This document shows, in pieces, positions 46,040-57,003 of a DNA stretch of 64,000 nt (within the stretch, counting starts at the first letter, position 1; each line of letters opens with the position of its first letter). A program made the position numbers and the translations under genes. The notes beneath the pieces are model-generated. The model was not told the DNA's origin. It searched no databases and was given only the letters and a program-made list of their open reading frames with translations. The DNA is from Basidiobolus meristosporus CBS 931.73. Lineage: Eukaryota > Basidiobolomycota > Basidiobolomycetes > Basidiobolales > Basidiobolaceae. The stretch is from contig MCFE01000047.1 of NCBI GenBank assembly GCA_002104905.1, positions 62,001-126,000 of the forward strand, read 5' to 3'.

Positions 46040-46599
46040 TTGTACTGCTAGTAACATACATATCTTGCAGACATATGCTTGGTTGTTGCCACTTCTTCCT
46101 TGAACACCTCTGGAATATCTGCAAAGAACTTCTTAGTATTTAGCCAATATATTCCTTCTCCCTGCTGGATTCTAGTCCCCCTTATATGTGCACCCTGGCT
46201 CTTGTTTGTGCAAATTCTGTATTGAATGGTGTAGAAGGTGGCTTGTGACCAAGAGAAAACTGGCATAGCTTGGTAGAGTTTCCTAGTAAAAATTAATTCT
46301 TGTTGCACCCAACCTAACTTTATATTACTGAACTGATTACCCACACATTGGGGCTGCTTAGCTTCTTAATGCAATAGGCACAGATGTGTTCATGTGCAAA
46401 TTTGTTTTTAGTACTTTCCAACTCTTCCTGGCTGTCCTCCATGTGCCAACTCATCACATCCATGAAAGACTTGAAGATAATATTCTTGATAAGATTGGGA
46501 TATGGTGGTACCTGTGACTTGACTTGTCTTCCTATCTCCCCACATAAGAAACTTGCTGATGGTCAGGTGTAATGGCAGATGCAGGAACAACTTGATGTG
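46040..46599 (-). pseudogene. ORF family 3 (unknown), copy c
   Basis: The minus-strand frame includes KSFMDVMSWHMEDSQEELES, TRKLYQAMPVFSWSQATFY, IYWLNTKKFFADIPEVFKEE and ATTKHMSARY. It is the best preserved of three copies and shows the order of blocks. I know no family match. The domain near the end could suit a transposase C-terminus, without proof. Confidence 0.5.
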
Positions 46600-47535
46600 A
46601 ATGCATGGCCCTTAGCTGAGTTTGAAATGATACTGCTTGTTGACTCAACTCGGCTTGCTCAAATGGCAAGTTCTGGTGGTTTTACTCTGAATCATGCGTG
46701 TTGACCCAACATGCATTGACTCTATGTGGGGTGCTCTTGTGAAGGGTGCCGGCATAGTTTGGACTGACATGTGCTGGCACGCTGAAGTTGCAAGCAATGG
46801 TAAGGAATCCAGCAGGGCATGCTGGCATGATCTAGATGCTGTTGCTTGCAGTCTGTATTCTTCCACTTGAAGCTCACCTGCTGATTCCTCAAGGTATTCA
46901 CTTATGCTCTGTCTGATACCTAGAGACTGTTGCCTGGATGAGTCCTGTGTATGTTGCTCTTGAAACCCACTTAGCTCTACTTATGTATCAAGTAATACAT
47001 TAGTCATCTGAGGCCAAAACTCATTCAAAATCTCTTTGGTTCCCAAAGTCAAGGCATAAACAGACATGTCTGGCCCATACTAGCAAACTGCACACAAAAT
47101 TGTTCCCATGCAGCTTCCTCATTAAATCCCCTCACTCTCAGCTCATTCTTGATATCAATACTTGTCTTGTTATATGGCTTCTTATATGCATCTGCTTGCA
47201 TCTTTGATATATAACTCATGCCACAGCTTTCTACTCAGGTTCATCCATCTCTGTTGACTCTCCAAGGTATCTAGTTCTGCTAAATTAATGAGTAGTGCCC
47301 AAATATCTGTATAAAGGCTCATCATAGACATTTGGGCCATACTGAAATCATTTGGCAAGAACTCAAATGGATCCAATATTGACTTTTCCAGTCCAGACCA
47401 AACTTGTGAGCTGGGGGATGGGTTTTGTTTGGGTTGTACCAAAGTTGAGTTGAGACTTGGTATAGGGACCATAGTGACAGATTTAGATCCCTATACAGTA
47501 GTGTATTGGTATCCCCCTGGTTGTATATGAAATAG
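46600..47535 (-). pseudogene. Harbinger-associated Myb/SANT-like ORF, copy a
   Basis: It starts at 47472 (MVPIPSLNSTLVQPKQ). The segment LLINLAELDTLESQQRWMNL and RKLWHELYI, then NKTSIDIKNELRVRGFNEE, has the Trp spacing of Myb/SANT-like domains that accompany PIF/Harbinger transposases. Downstream blocks (YRLQATASRSCQHALLDSLP) match the copy at 50.0 kb. Frames change at about 47,180 and beyond. The SANT call is inference from the Trp pattern and the neighbouring transposase. Confidence 0.5.
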
Positions 47536-47900
47536 ACTTGTTCCATTGGATAATACCACATTGAGACGTGAGTGCCAAATGATGCATTAGTGCGTCAGGG
47601 AGGCCAAGTGAACCTATACTTGGCCACAGAGTGTAAAGCATAGCTCTGCATCCTCATGCAAAGCAGCCCCTGTGTTTCACCCATTGTGTTGGAGAAAATC
47701 CATTTTTTGACCATTTTTTTGGTCAATGTTGTGCAGGATGTATCAGAGCACAAAGCAATTGAAGATATGCATCTGGTACATAATAGACTTCTTCCATTGT
47801 ACTGTGCCAGGGTGTGCAGCGCAATCTGTGGTCTTAAAGAGCAATTAGGTGCAATATTGTAGCTACCAGTAGGCAGGATCACTCTTGGACAATTTTGTAC
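47536..47900. mobile_element. MITE-like element inserted beside the Myb-like ORF
   Basis: At 47,536 the sequence AGACTTGTTCCATTGGATA interrupts homology with the 50.6 kb copy (both have TATGAAAT up to this point). The next about 230 bp (CTTGGCCACAGAGTGTAAAGC and others) are the reverse complement of 51,370-51,595, which ends with AACAGAACAAGTCTAA. The two are therefore opposite-orientation copies of one small element. Its right end is not clear. Confidence 0.6.
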
Positions 47901-48527
47901 TATGTGGGACAATCTTGAACACTATGGCACAATCTGACACAATGAGGTTGGCACAAATGATTGCGCCCACTTGTAATGTTTGCACCATGTGCACAATTGG
48001 ATACCGCTATTGTGGTAGGTAAATTCCGGTATATGGATATGTGTCTTTAATGTAAATGGAAATAAATGCGTATCACACTATAAACTACACTGATACTTAC
48101 CATTTTGGTTACCATCACTCCAATTGGATGATATCTCATGGGCTAATTGGTCTAAAAGTATCCTGAAGCTTTCAGCCCCCAATTGGCTCTTTGCCCAATA
48201 AACAAGCTACCTGATTTGCCATTAAATATCCCATTTTGCCCATTAAGCAAGTAAATCCCTGATCCTAGTGAGTGGACAAGGTGTCATAGCTATCACGCAA
48301 CTGTTTGTATGGGTGCAAATTGAATCAAATGGCTGCACTGGTGCCACAGATGATGTATACATATGCAGGGTGTTTATTTATAGGGGTCCTGTCTTAAATG
48401 TGAGACAACCTTAATAATACTTATATCAAAAATTTAGTGACCACTGATTTGCAATGGCTCAATGTGGATTGCAAAAAAAATGCATTGTTTGAATCATTAC
48501 AAATAACAGCAATTCAATGTGATTGCA
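47901..48527. other. Unassigned AT-rich sequence
   Basis: No coding sequence or recognised repeat was found. Confidence 0.3.
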
Positions 48528-48943
48528 TCATCTTCTCCTAGGCTTTTTTCTCACAGGGATTACTACTGAAGCATTTAGTATTGATTCACTTTGCACACCT
48601 AAACTACTTTCTTGTTGACTATCCTCTTGGCTACTTGTGTATTTGTAGTCAGTATTTTGCCTCCTAGTTGATGAGTGCAATGCTGCAGCTTGGCTGCACT
48701 GAATTGCTCTGGATGATGCAACTGAGCTGGCCTGCAGTGCTATGCACTGATGCATTCTTTTACTTGCCAAAGGCTCTGGTTGTGGAGGCACTTCATGGGG
48801 TCATCATCAGTCAGTTCACCAGAAGAAACTTGCTGATGGTCAGGTGTAATGGCATGTGCAGATGCAACTTGATGCGCTGACATGGTCTTTGGCTGAGTTC
48901 AATGTGGTGCTGCTTGTTGATGTGACTTGGCCCACTGTGGTGG
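48528..48943 (-). pseudogene. 3' part of the Myb/SANT-like ORF, copy b
   Basis: The minus strand reads ITPDHQQVSSGELTDDD and ends ASVVIPVRKKPRRR, a basic tail that could be a nuclear localisation signal. It is separated from the 5' part at 49,739-50,580 by an LTR-like insertion. Confidence 0.5.
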
Positions 48944-49738
48944 TGTAGAGGTACTCCTGGGAGAAGCTACACAACTCAAGGTGTGTGAGGTGTCTGATGG
49001 GTGCAATAACCTCTGGGTCTAAACTGCTGGTGTCTTTGTCAATATGTCACTTTGGTAAAAGCTCCTGCATCTCTAGCTTCCTAGGTGCTCCAAGTGTCTC
49101 CAAAGGCCCCTGTGTGTCTTATGCACTACCCTGAAAAGCTCCTTGATGGCAGGTCTGAGATGTACTGTTGAAGGCAGATGCAGTGATCAACTGCTAATCA
49201 ATAAGGTAGAAGTGTTACTGATAGAAGGGATGATTTATTGAGGAGGGATTACTTTCCCTTAAATACTTTTCCTGATTGCCAAGTGATTACTAATGACAAG
49301 GTTCTAGAAGATTCTAGGTATCAGTGGAATTCTTGATAACATCACTATGAGCTAAAAATATACCAAGAATGTCCTGGAAGGTTCTAAAAGGCACAGCACA
49401 TTCAACCAATCAGGAATCAGTAGTCTGAAACCTGTGCAACATAGAAATACCATATATAGTATTGAAATGGTAGGGATGGTAACACAGACCTAGGTTATGT
49501 GTCATGGGTACTGATACAGGTACTTGCCTTATGTAGATACATATACTGATCACAAAGCTGAATAACATCTGGGATAACTAATGCTAATAACTAATCAGGG
49601 TAATCATCATATGGGGATAACACTGATAATATGGGCAACAGAAGAATGGGATAATACTGATAAGATAAAATATGGAGAAGTATATCAAAATGACTATGTG
49701 AATTAGCTTGTCTGTGGGAGGTATGTTTACCCTACCAC
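48944..49738 (+). mobile_element. Solo LTR-like insertion, second LTR family, TSD CACTG
   Basis: It begins TGGTGGTGTAGAGG and ends TTTACCCTACCA. CACTG stands directly before and after it, and the interrupted ORF resumes beyond it. Interior tracts match 21,691-22,763 (AGAAGGGATGATTTATTGAGG-like, GGCACAGCACAT(T/C)CAACCAAT). No open frame is present. Confidence 0.8.
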
Positions 49739-50580
49739 ACTGCTCCAATGGAGTTGTGTCTCTTTGAGCAGTTTGGCAGGTTCTGGTGGTTTAGCTCTGA
49801 AGCGCATCCGTTGACCCAATACATGTTGAGTCAATGTGGGGCACTCTTGTGAAGGGTGTTGGCGTAGTTTGGACTGTCGTGCACCAGCATGCTGCAGTTG
49901 CAAGGGATGGTAAGGAATCCAGCAAGGCGTGCTGGCACAATCCAGACAATGTTACTTGCAGTCTGTATTCTTCCTCTTGAAGCTCACCTGCTGATTCCTC
50001 AAGGTATTCACTTACCCTCTGTCTAATACTTTGCAACTGTTGCCTGGATGAGTCCTGTGTAAATTGCTCTCAGAAGCCACTTAGCTCTACTAATATATCA
50101 TGTAATACATTAGTCATTTGAGGCAAAAACTCATTCAAAGTCTCTTTGGTTCCTAAAGTTGAGGCACAAACAGATGCGTCCAGCCCATACTGAGCAAATT
50201 GCGCGTGGAAACATCCCTATGTGGCTTCCTCATCAAATCCCCTCACTCTCAGCTCATTCTTGATTTCAATACTTGTCCTGTTATATGGTTTCTTACATAC
50301 ATCTACTGGCATCTTGATGTAGAACTCATGCCACAGCTTTCTACTCAGGTTCATCCATCTCTGTTGACTGCAAGGTATCTAGTTCTGCTAGATTAATGAG
50401 TAGTGCCCAAATATCTGTATGAAGGCTCATCATAGCCACTTGGGCTATACTGAAAGCATTTGGCAAGAACTCAAAGGGATCCAACATTGCCTTTTCTGGT
50501 CCGCACCGTGCTTGTGAGCTGGGGGATGGGTTTTGTCTGGGTTGAACTAAAGATGAGTTGAGACTTGGTATAGGGACCAT
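49739..50580 (-). pseudogene. 5' part of the Myb/SANT-like ORF, copy b
   Basis: It starts at 50580 with MVPIPSLNSSLVQPRQ and shares DPFEFLPNAFSIAQVAMMS, LLINLAELDTLQ and SIRQRVSEYLEESAGELQEE with copy a. A one-base or few-base change after LDTLQ breaks the frame. Divergent Harbinger transposase sequence follows on the plus strand from about 50,640, which suits a two-gene Harbinger layout. Confidence 0.55.
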
Positions 50581-50639
50581 AGTGATGGATTTGGATACTT
50601 ATACAGTGGTGTATTGGCATCAACCTGGTCTTATATGAA

Positions 50640-51090
50640 ATATATATGAAAACTAATATGATTGTTGAATTTTACATATATTATGCATGATGCATCTTAG
50701 ATCATATTGACACAGATCAGATCACATCAATTGCAGATTACCTGTTTGATTATAGACTTGTGAGTAAAACATCCGTAAAAATACCTGGTCATTGTTTGAG
50801 GATGATTTTTACATAATGATGGGATACATAGCAATTGATGGAGATATAATTATAATGCATACAAAATCAGATAAATAAAGCTGATCATGCTAAATTGATT
50901 TGTATCACATTGGCCTGTTGATCTACAAATTTTAATATGACTTACTCATCTGAATGGTCTTTTCTCATCAATCCCATCACTACCACTAGATTTCCTTTTG
51001 GCACACTAGAGGAGATCTATACCAAGTACTGTGGTTCATCTACCACAATCTTCTCAAGGAGATCCCTTGTTAAGCTTCACTATGTGGCAC
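50640..51090 (+). pseudogene. Harbinger transposase 5' part, first tandem copy
   Basis: MTYSSEWSFLINPITTTRFP and GTLEEIYTKYCGSS (50937-51090) match the second copy at 51.89-52.0 kb almost residue for residue. The copy stops at GGCACTATCCAACAGAACAAG, a MITE end. Confidence 0.65.
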
Positions 51091-51107
51091 TATCCAACAG
51101 AACAAGA

Positions 51108-51346
51108 CTAATGCCCATGGCTCTCTGAATCTAGCTCCTGTGGCTTGCAGCATGTCACAAAAATGTATGGCACTATCTTGGTCCAATGGTATTCTTGGGC
51201 AATATAAGTGCTTTATATAGATCTTACCTTGGGGCAAATAATTAAATTTAGTGCCAGATAGTACCATTGGACCAAGATGGTGCCATGCATTTTTGTGGCA
51301 TGTTGCAAGCCACAGGAGCTAGATTCAGAGTGCCATGGGTATTGAG
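51108..51346. mobile_element. Foldback MITE with about 95-bp inverted arms
   Basis: The left arm (about 51,112-51,205: CCCATGGCTCTCTGAATCT..., CACAAAAATGTATGGCACTA) is the reverse complement of the right arm (about 51,255-51,344: ...TGCATTTTTGTGGCATG, AGATTCAGAGTGCCATGGG) with few mismatches. About 50 bp separate the arms. No coding capacity. Ends are ATGCCCATGG and CCATGGGTAT. Confidence 0.85.
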
Positions 51347-51599
51347 AACCTGATGCATCACTGCAGCTCTTCTGTGCTCTTACACATCCTGCACAACATT
51401 GATCCACAAAAAAATGTCAAAAATGGATTTTCTCCTGCATCATTGGTGAAGCACAAGGGCTGCTCTGCATGAAGATGTAGAGCTATGCTTCATACTCTGT
51501 GGCCAAGTATAGGCTTACTTGGCCTCCCTGGCACATTATGGCATCATTTGGCACTCATGGCTCAATGTTGCAATATCTAACAGAACAAGTCTAAAACAT
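51347..51599. mobile_element. MITE-like copy, opposite orientation to 47,536
   Basis: 51,370-51,595 is the reverse complement of the 47.54-47.76 kb element and ends AACAGAACAAGTCTAA, a terminal motif seen in the Harbinger group here. Confidence 0.6.
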
Positions 51600-52550
51600 A
51601 TGAAAACTAATGTGATTGTTGAATTTTCCATGTGTTATACATGATTCATCTTGGATTGCATTGGCACAGATTGGAACACATCAATTGCTGATTTCTTATT
51701 TGATTATAGGCTTGTGTGTAAAGCATCAATAAAAATACCAAGTCATTGTTTGAGGATGATTTTTGCAACATAATGATGAGATACATGGCAGTTGATGGTG
51801 ATTTAATCATAATGCCTGGAAACCGGATAAATATAGCTGATTGCACCAAAACAATTCAAATCACCTCAGCCCAATCATCTACCAATTTTAATATGACTTA
51901 CTCATCTGAATGGTCTTTTCTCATTGATTGCATCACAACCACTTGATTTCCTTTTGACACACTAGAGGATATCTATACCAAGTACTGTAAGCCATCTACC
52001 CTAATCTAATCAAGGAGATCCATTGTTAAGCTACTCTGCTATTACAAGAACTGTGGCCCCACAAGGCTTCATGCCACCATCCATGGCTACAAAAGTCCTA
52101 GAAGCTTTTATTCCCAGCTGACAGCAATGGGGAACCATCATGTAGAGGGTATGAATGACCAGGAGCAAGCTCGGAATACTAGGCTCAGAAGCTCCAATAG
52201 ACTTACATATCCCAGCGTGCTCAGCAACAGGTTCTATATCAGGAGTATTTTAGATACCTTCCCAGTCAGTATTAACAGACCTTCCAGAGGGCAGAGGCAA
52301 TTTTATTCTGGCAAGTACAAGGCGCACTATGTGAAGTTTCAAGCACTGTCTGACATTGAGGATAACATCATCTGGTTTAGTGGGCCATTTGCTGGAAGTA
52401 GGTGCAACAAAGCACTCAGGATAGAGAACTGTCCAGAACTCAGCAGACAGGAGAAATGTATGGCAGACTTTGCTTGTATAGGAGAGAATTGTCAGAGATT
52501 AGGATGTATCACAGCTTACAAGACTGTCATAAACTCACATAAGTATTGAC
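51600..52550 (+). pseudogene. Harbinger transposase, second copy
   Basis: FEDDFCNIMMRYMAVDGDL, MTYSSEWSFLIDCITTT, then HVEGMNDQEQARNTRLRSSN, LDTFPVSINRPSRGQR, LSDIEDNIIWFSGPFAGSR and CMADFACIGENCQRLGC. It overlaps the 24.4 kb copy, in which the catalytic region continues; here it breaks off after ITAYK. Together the two copies show most of the transposase. The usual DSAY motif is altered to DFAC. Confidence 0.75.
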
Positions 52551-52599
52551 AAAAAATGTTAAGATGGCGTTATGTTGTTGAGTGTCAAACTCATTACCT

Positions 52600-53816
52600 T
52601 ATGGACAAGCCTACTTAGATTCAATGCTGTAAGAGAAGAGAAAAAAGTCCTTGTGGCTATTGTAGCAAGCCTCTCAGCCATGAGACATGAAGATAGCATA
52701 GGAAGTGTTACACAGATCATGGCTATATATTTGCCACAGTAGTCATATTTGACCATTCATCAGTCACTACTGTACCTACAATATCTTGCTAGACACTGGA
52801 TACTTCTATAACAGCACCTTGCCATACTTGTCACCTTGCACAAACTGAGTTAGATGAGCTTGTGACACCTTTGGGCTCACCCCTGCCTTCTGAATATGGC
52901 ATACAGAGTGATAGCTTGGAAGCAGGCTCAATAATGGATTTGGAGCCTATCTCTCCACACAATAGTACTCTGCATGAGCCTGGCAAAATCCCAATATGCA
53001 ATGAGATAACACCTGCTGAAAAAAAATGCCACAGATACTTTACAGAGTTAAGTAAGCACAGTAGTCCATTTCTGTTGAATGATGTGATGTTGTGACTAGA
53101 GAAGTGGCATGTTTTGGCTAATATTGTAATAGGGGCTTTGAGGATATACTTGTACATCTTGCCATCAGCATCCCAGGATGCAACTTACCATGTACATATT
53201 GTAAATGGAAACACTATTACACAGCTGGCAACATATGACCCAGGGACTATCCCAATACCAGCCTGTGTTAGCAGTTGTGTGACATTCACATCAGTAAATG
53301 CCACCATTACAAGGTGTCCAACTTGCCAGGAATCCACCACCTTTGGGGAAAACATTGCTCATACCGCAGATATATCTTTGCAATACCCCATTTAAAGAAG
53401 CTCATGCAGTCCAACAAATATTGTGAGGCTATAAATTACTGCACTTGGTATCAACTAAGCGCATACATATCCAATATATCTGATGGCAAACATTATAAGT
53501 TGCTAAGATGCAAGGGCTACCTTGAAGATATGTCTGACCATGCCGTTGTCTTGGCACTTAATGGATTCTCATTAAGCAAGTATCTACCAGCAGTTCCTGC
53601 TGGCCACTGATTCTCATCAACCTGAATCTGCCACCTATCTTACAGCATCAGAGAAGAGATCTGATGGTAGTCTCACTGGTATCTGGGCCCAAATCAGTAT
53701 CCAACCTGGATGGCTGCCTGTATCCATTGCTGGATGCATTTTGTGCACTTTCCAGCAGAATAACAGTAAATGTTCATCATGTTAAAGTGCCTATGATTAT
53801 CTGCATAGCAAGATAG
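52600..53816 (+). pseudogene. CACTA/Plavaka (Tnp2-like) transposase, N-terminal to central part
   Basis: Near 52,640 the frame reads CGYCSKPLSHET and then RKCYTDHG, a C2H2-like zinc finger as found at the start of fungal Tnp2-like transposases. Later blocks are SNKYCEAINYCTWY, YLEDMSDHAVVLALNGFSLS, and then a stretch parallel to the 34.4-35.0 kb fragment. Several stops occur. Copia D begins at 53,817. Confidence 0.7.
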
Positions 53817-54163
53817 TGTTGTAAGAGTCTTGGAGATATTGGAAGTGATTGGGAGGACAAGTAGATTATATGGTTTTCACTTAATGATTTATTGAATGTA
53901 AAGTAGTATTTATACTTTTACCTGGTCTTGGCATTGCAAACACGTAGAATAAGTTAAGAAAGGTCCCAAGAACATGTGTGCAAAGTTTGGGGCTGTTTGA
54001 ACAAGTTTGCGAATTTTCATGTTCTGGGTACCAGGTATCTTGGTGAAAATATTCTAAGTAAATCCTGACAAGAAATTTGGTCAGTATTCTCTAGGATTTG
54101 AGGGTAATGAACTAAGTGACTAAGTTAGGCAAATATTTAGGTGGAAATACAAATTTTACAACA
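53817..54163 (-). mobile_element. 3' LTR of copia D
   Basis: 347 bp, TGTTGTAAGAG to AATTTTACAACA, followed on the plus strand by CTCCCACTCAGC. Flanking pentamers (GATAG and, beyond the other LTR, CATAT) do not match. Confidence 0.9.
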
Positions 54164-54174
54164 CTCCCACTCAG

Positions 54175-56654
54175 CTAAATGTTCATACTGACTAGTCCTA
54201 ATTTTGACCTAAGATATTCAAACTTATCTCTAGCTAATGGTTTGGTAAATATGTCTGCAATCATTTCATCTGTAGGACAGTAAACTAAGCTAACTAAGTT
54301 ATTCTCTATAGCTTCACGTATGAAATGATGTCTAATTTCTATGTGCTTGGTTCTAGCATGAAAAGTTGGATTTCTACCTAATTGTATACATCCTTGATTA
54401 TCTTGAAATAAAGTAATAGGTGTTTTTTGACATAGGCCTAAATCTGTAAGGAGCTTTCATAACCACATTGCTTCTTTTGTAGCTTCACAGGCTGCCATAT
54501 ACTCTGCCTCTGTGGTGGAAAGTGCTATGGTTGGTTGCTTTCTTGAATTCCATGAAATTGCTCCTTTACAGTAAAGAAAGGTGTATCCTGTGGTGGATCT
54601 TCTGTCTTCTAAATTTTGGCCCCAATCTGCATCAGAGTATCCCACAAGATCTTGTTCTGAGTCCTTATAAGTGTATCTTAAGCAAATATCAGAAGTTCCT
54701 TTTAGGTATCTAAAAATCCTCTTAACTGCTGCAATATGATCAGATCCATAGTTCTGATTATGTTGGCTGACAACTCCCACTGAATATGAGATATCTGGAC
54801 GTGTTCCAAGCATGATATTCATCAGACTGCCAGCCATAGATTGATTAGGAAAGTCAGGGCTTTCAGATGGCACCAAGTTCTCTTGATTTGGTTGAGTATT
54901 GACCAAGTTAAGGTTTGTCTCCATTGGGGTAGCTGCCGGTGTACAGTCTTCCATTTTGTACTTCTTTAGTATTTCTTGAATATACTTGGATTGGCTTAGG
55001 GTGATAGTCTGGGTACTTCTGTCTATGGAGAACTTAATCCCTAAGTAGTAACTAAGTTCTCCTATATCTGACATCTTGAACTCCTTAGATAGGCTGGATT
55101 TAGTTTCTTCCAATGTTTCTAGGTTATTGGTGGCTATAATAAGATCATCCTCATATAGAGCTAATAGAACTGGATTTGCTCTATCTGGCTTATAGTATAT
55201 ACTATAGTCAGCGTTACTTCTTTTGAAACTCAAAGATTCCAAATAAGAATCTATCTTGCAATTCCAGGCTCTTGGTAATTGCTTGAGACCATATAGTGAC
55301 TTTTTAAGCTTGCAGACCAAATGGGGGTTATCTTGGTCAACAAACCCATCAGGCTGGTCCATATACACATCCTCATCAAGTTCTCCATTCAAAAATGCAG
55401 TTTTTACATCCATTTGATGAATAAAAAACTTATATTTGGCTGCAATAGCCAATATTAATCTGATAGAATTAAACTTGGCTACCAGTGCAAAGGTCTCAGT
55501 ATAGTCAAGTCCTTTTGTTTGAGAGTATACCTCAGCCACAAGTCTTGCTTTTTATCTTTCAACTGTACCATCAGCCTTAGATTTTGTCTTAAAGACCCAT
55601 ATGCATCCAATTGATTATTGGTTGATTGGTAATAGACCAAGTCCCAAGTTTGATTTTCCATTAGGGCCTAATATTCCCCAATCACTGCAGATCTCCAGAA
55701 CCTTCTCTGAGGGCTATTTAGGGCCTCTTTTACAGTCAGGGATGCAGCAACATGGACTAAATAGGCATAGGCTAAGTTTGTACCCTTGGTGATATTGTAG
55801 TTTGGGCTATTTCATGTGTGGTTGGATCTCCAGGCATTTGATACCAGAATGATCACTTGTGGGATATTCCTGGGCACTGACTCAGGCTGAGCCACTGTTG
55901 CAGAGTCCTCTAGAGTGAAAAAAATTTTGTTGTTTTGCTCTAATTCAATCTGACAATTGGTGGACTTGAGATCATATTTTTGTCATCACCTGATGTCATT
56001 TTTTGTGAAAATTTTGAATTTTCATCAAGCAACACATCCCTGGGCTTGATTAGCTTTGTTGCTTTGGTATTGTAGAGTCTGTATGCTTTACTCTCATTAC
56101 AGTAGCCCAAAAATATGCATTTTCCACTTTTTGGCTCATATCTTGACTGATTTCTGGGCTATTTCTTGGCATATGCTGTACACCCAAATATTCTTAGATG
56201 TTCTGCACCTGGTCTGTATTCATACCATGCTTCAAATGGAGTAGAATCACAAAGTATTCTGTTACAACTTCTATCTTCAAGGTATACAGCTGTGGTAACT
56301 GATTCCACCCAAAAATCATAGGATAATTTTTGATCATGGATCATAGATCTTGCTTTATCAATTATTGATCTGTTTGCATATTCTGCTACCCCAGTTTGCA
56401 GTGGGGAGTATGGTACAGTAGTCTCTTGCTTTATCCCATGAATTTGGCACAAGTAGATCAAGAGTTCTGAGCTATATTCCCCACCATTGGCAGAGTGCAT
56501 TTACTTGATTTATTCACCTGTTACTCTCTCCACCTGAGCATTGAACTCCCTGAACTTAGACAGAGCTTCTTCCTTCCTCTACATGAAGTACACCCACATG
56601 TATCTTTAATAATCATCAATAAAAGCAACAAAGTACCTCATCCTGCCTAAGGAC
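54175..56654 (-). pseudogene. Copia D pol: RNase H, reverse transcriptase, part of integrase
   Basis: A 360-residue open frame (55539-54457) holds RT and most of RNase H (HQMDVKTAFLNGELDEDVYM, LYEDDLII in place of YVDD, YSDADWGQ, STTEAEYMAACEA). A TGA after AMWL interrupts it, and the terminal part continues to 54,175. Upstream, the integrase fragment 56500-56159 keeps NGGEYSSE and PYSPLQTGVAEYANRSI. It lacks the shared stops of copies A and B (it has PRAWN and ETLEETKSS), so it is an independent copy, closer to the intact form. Confidence 0.9.
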
Positions 56655-57003
56655 TGTTGTAAGAGTCTTGGAGATATTGGAAGTGATTTGGAGAACAAGT
56701 AGATTATGTGGTTTTAACTTAATGATTTATTGAATGTAAAAGTAGTATTTATACTTTTACATGGTCTTAGCATAACAAACACGTAGAATAAGCCAAGGAA
56801 GGTCCCAAGAACATGTGTGCAAAGTTTGGGGCTGTTTGGACAACTTTGAGAATTTTCATATTCTGGGTACCTGGTATTTTGGTGAAAATATTCTAAGTAA
56901 ATCCCAACAAGGATTTTGGTCAGTATTCTCTAGGATATGAAGGTAATGATCTAAGTGACTAAGTTGGGTGAATATTTAGGTGCAAATACAAATTTTTACA
57001 ACA
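56655..57003 (-). mobile_element. Solo copia LTR inserted in integrase of copy D
   Basis: 349 bp, TGTTGTAAGAG to TTTTTACAACA. AGGAC precedes and AGGAT follows; uninterrupted copies have AGGAT here, so the target duplication is AGGAT with one later change. Confidence 0.88.

Noticed and set aside
47960-48520. Possible tRNA or other small RNA gene in unassigned stretches
   Set aside because: I found no A/B box pair with a plausible cloverleaf here. A tRNA scan would be decisive.
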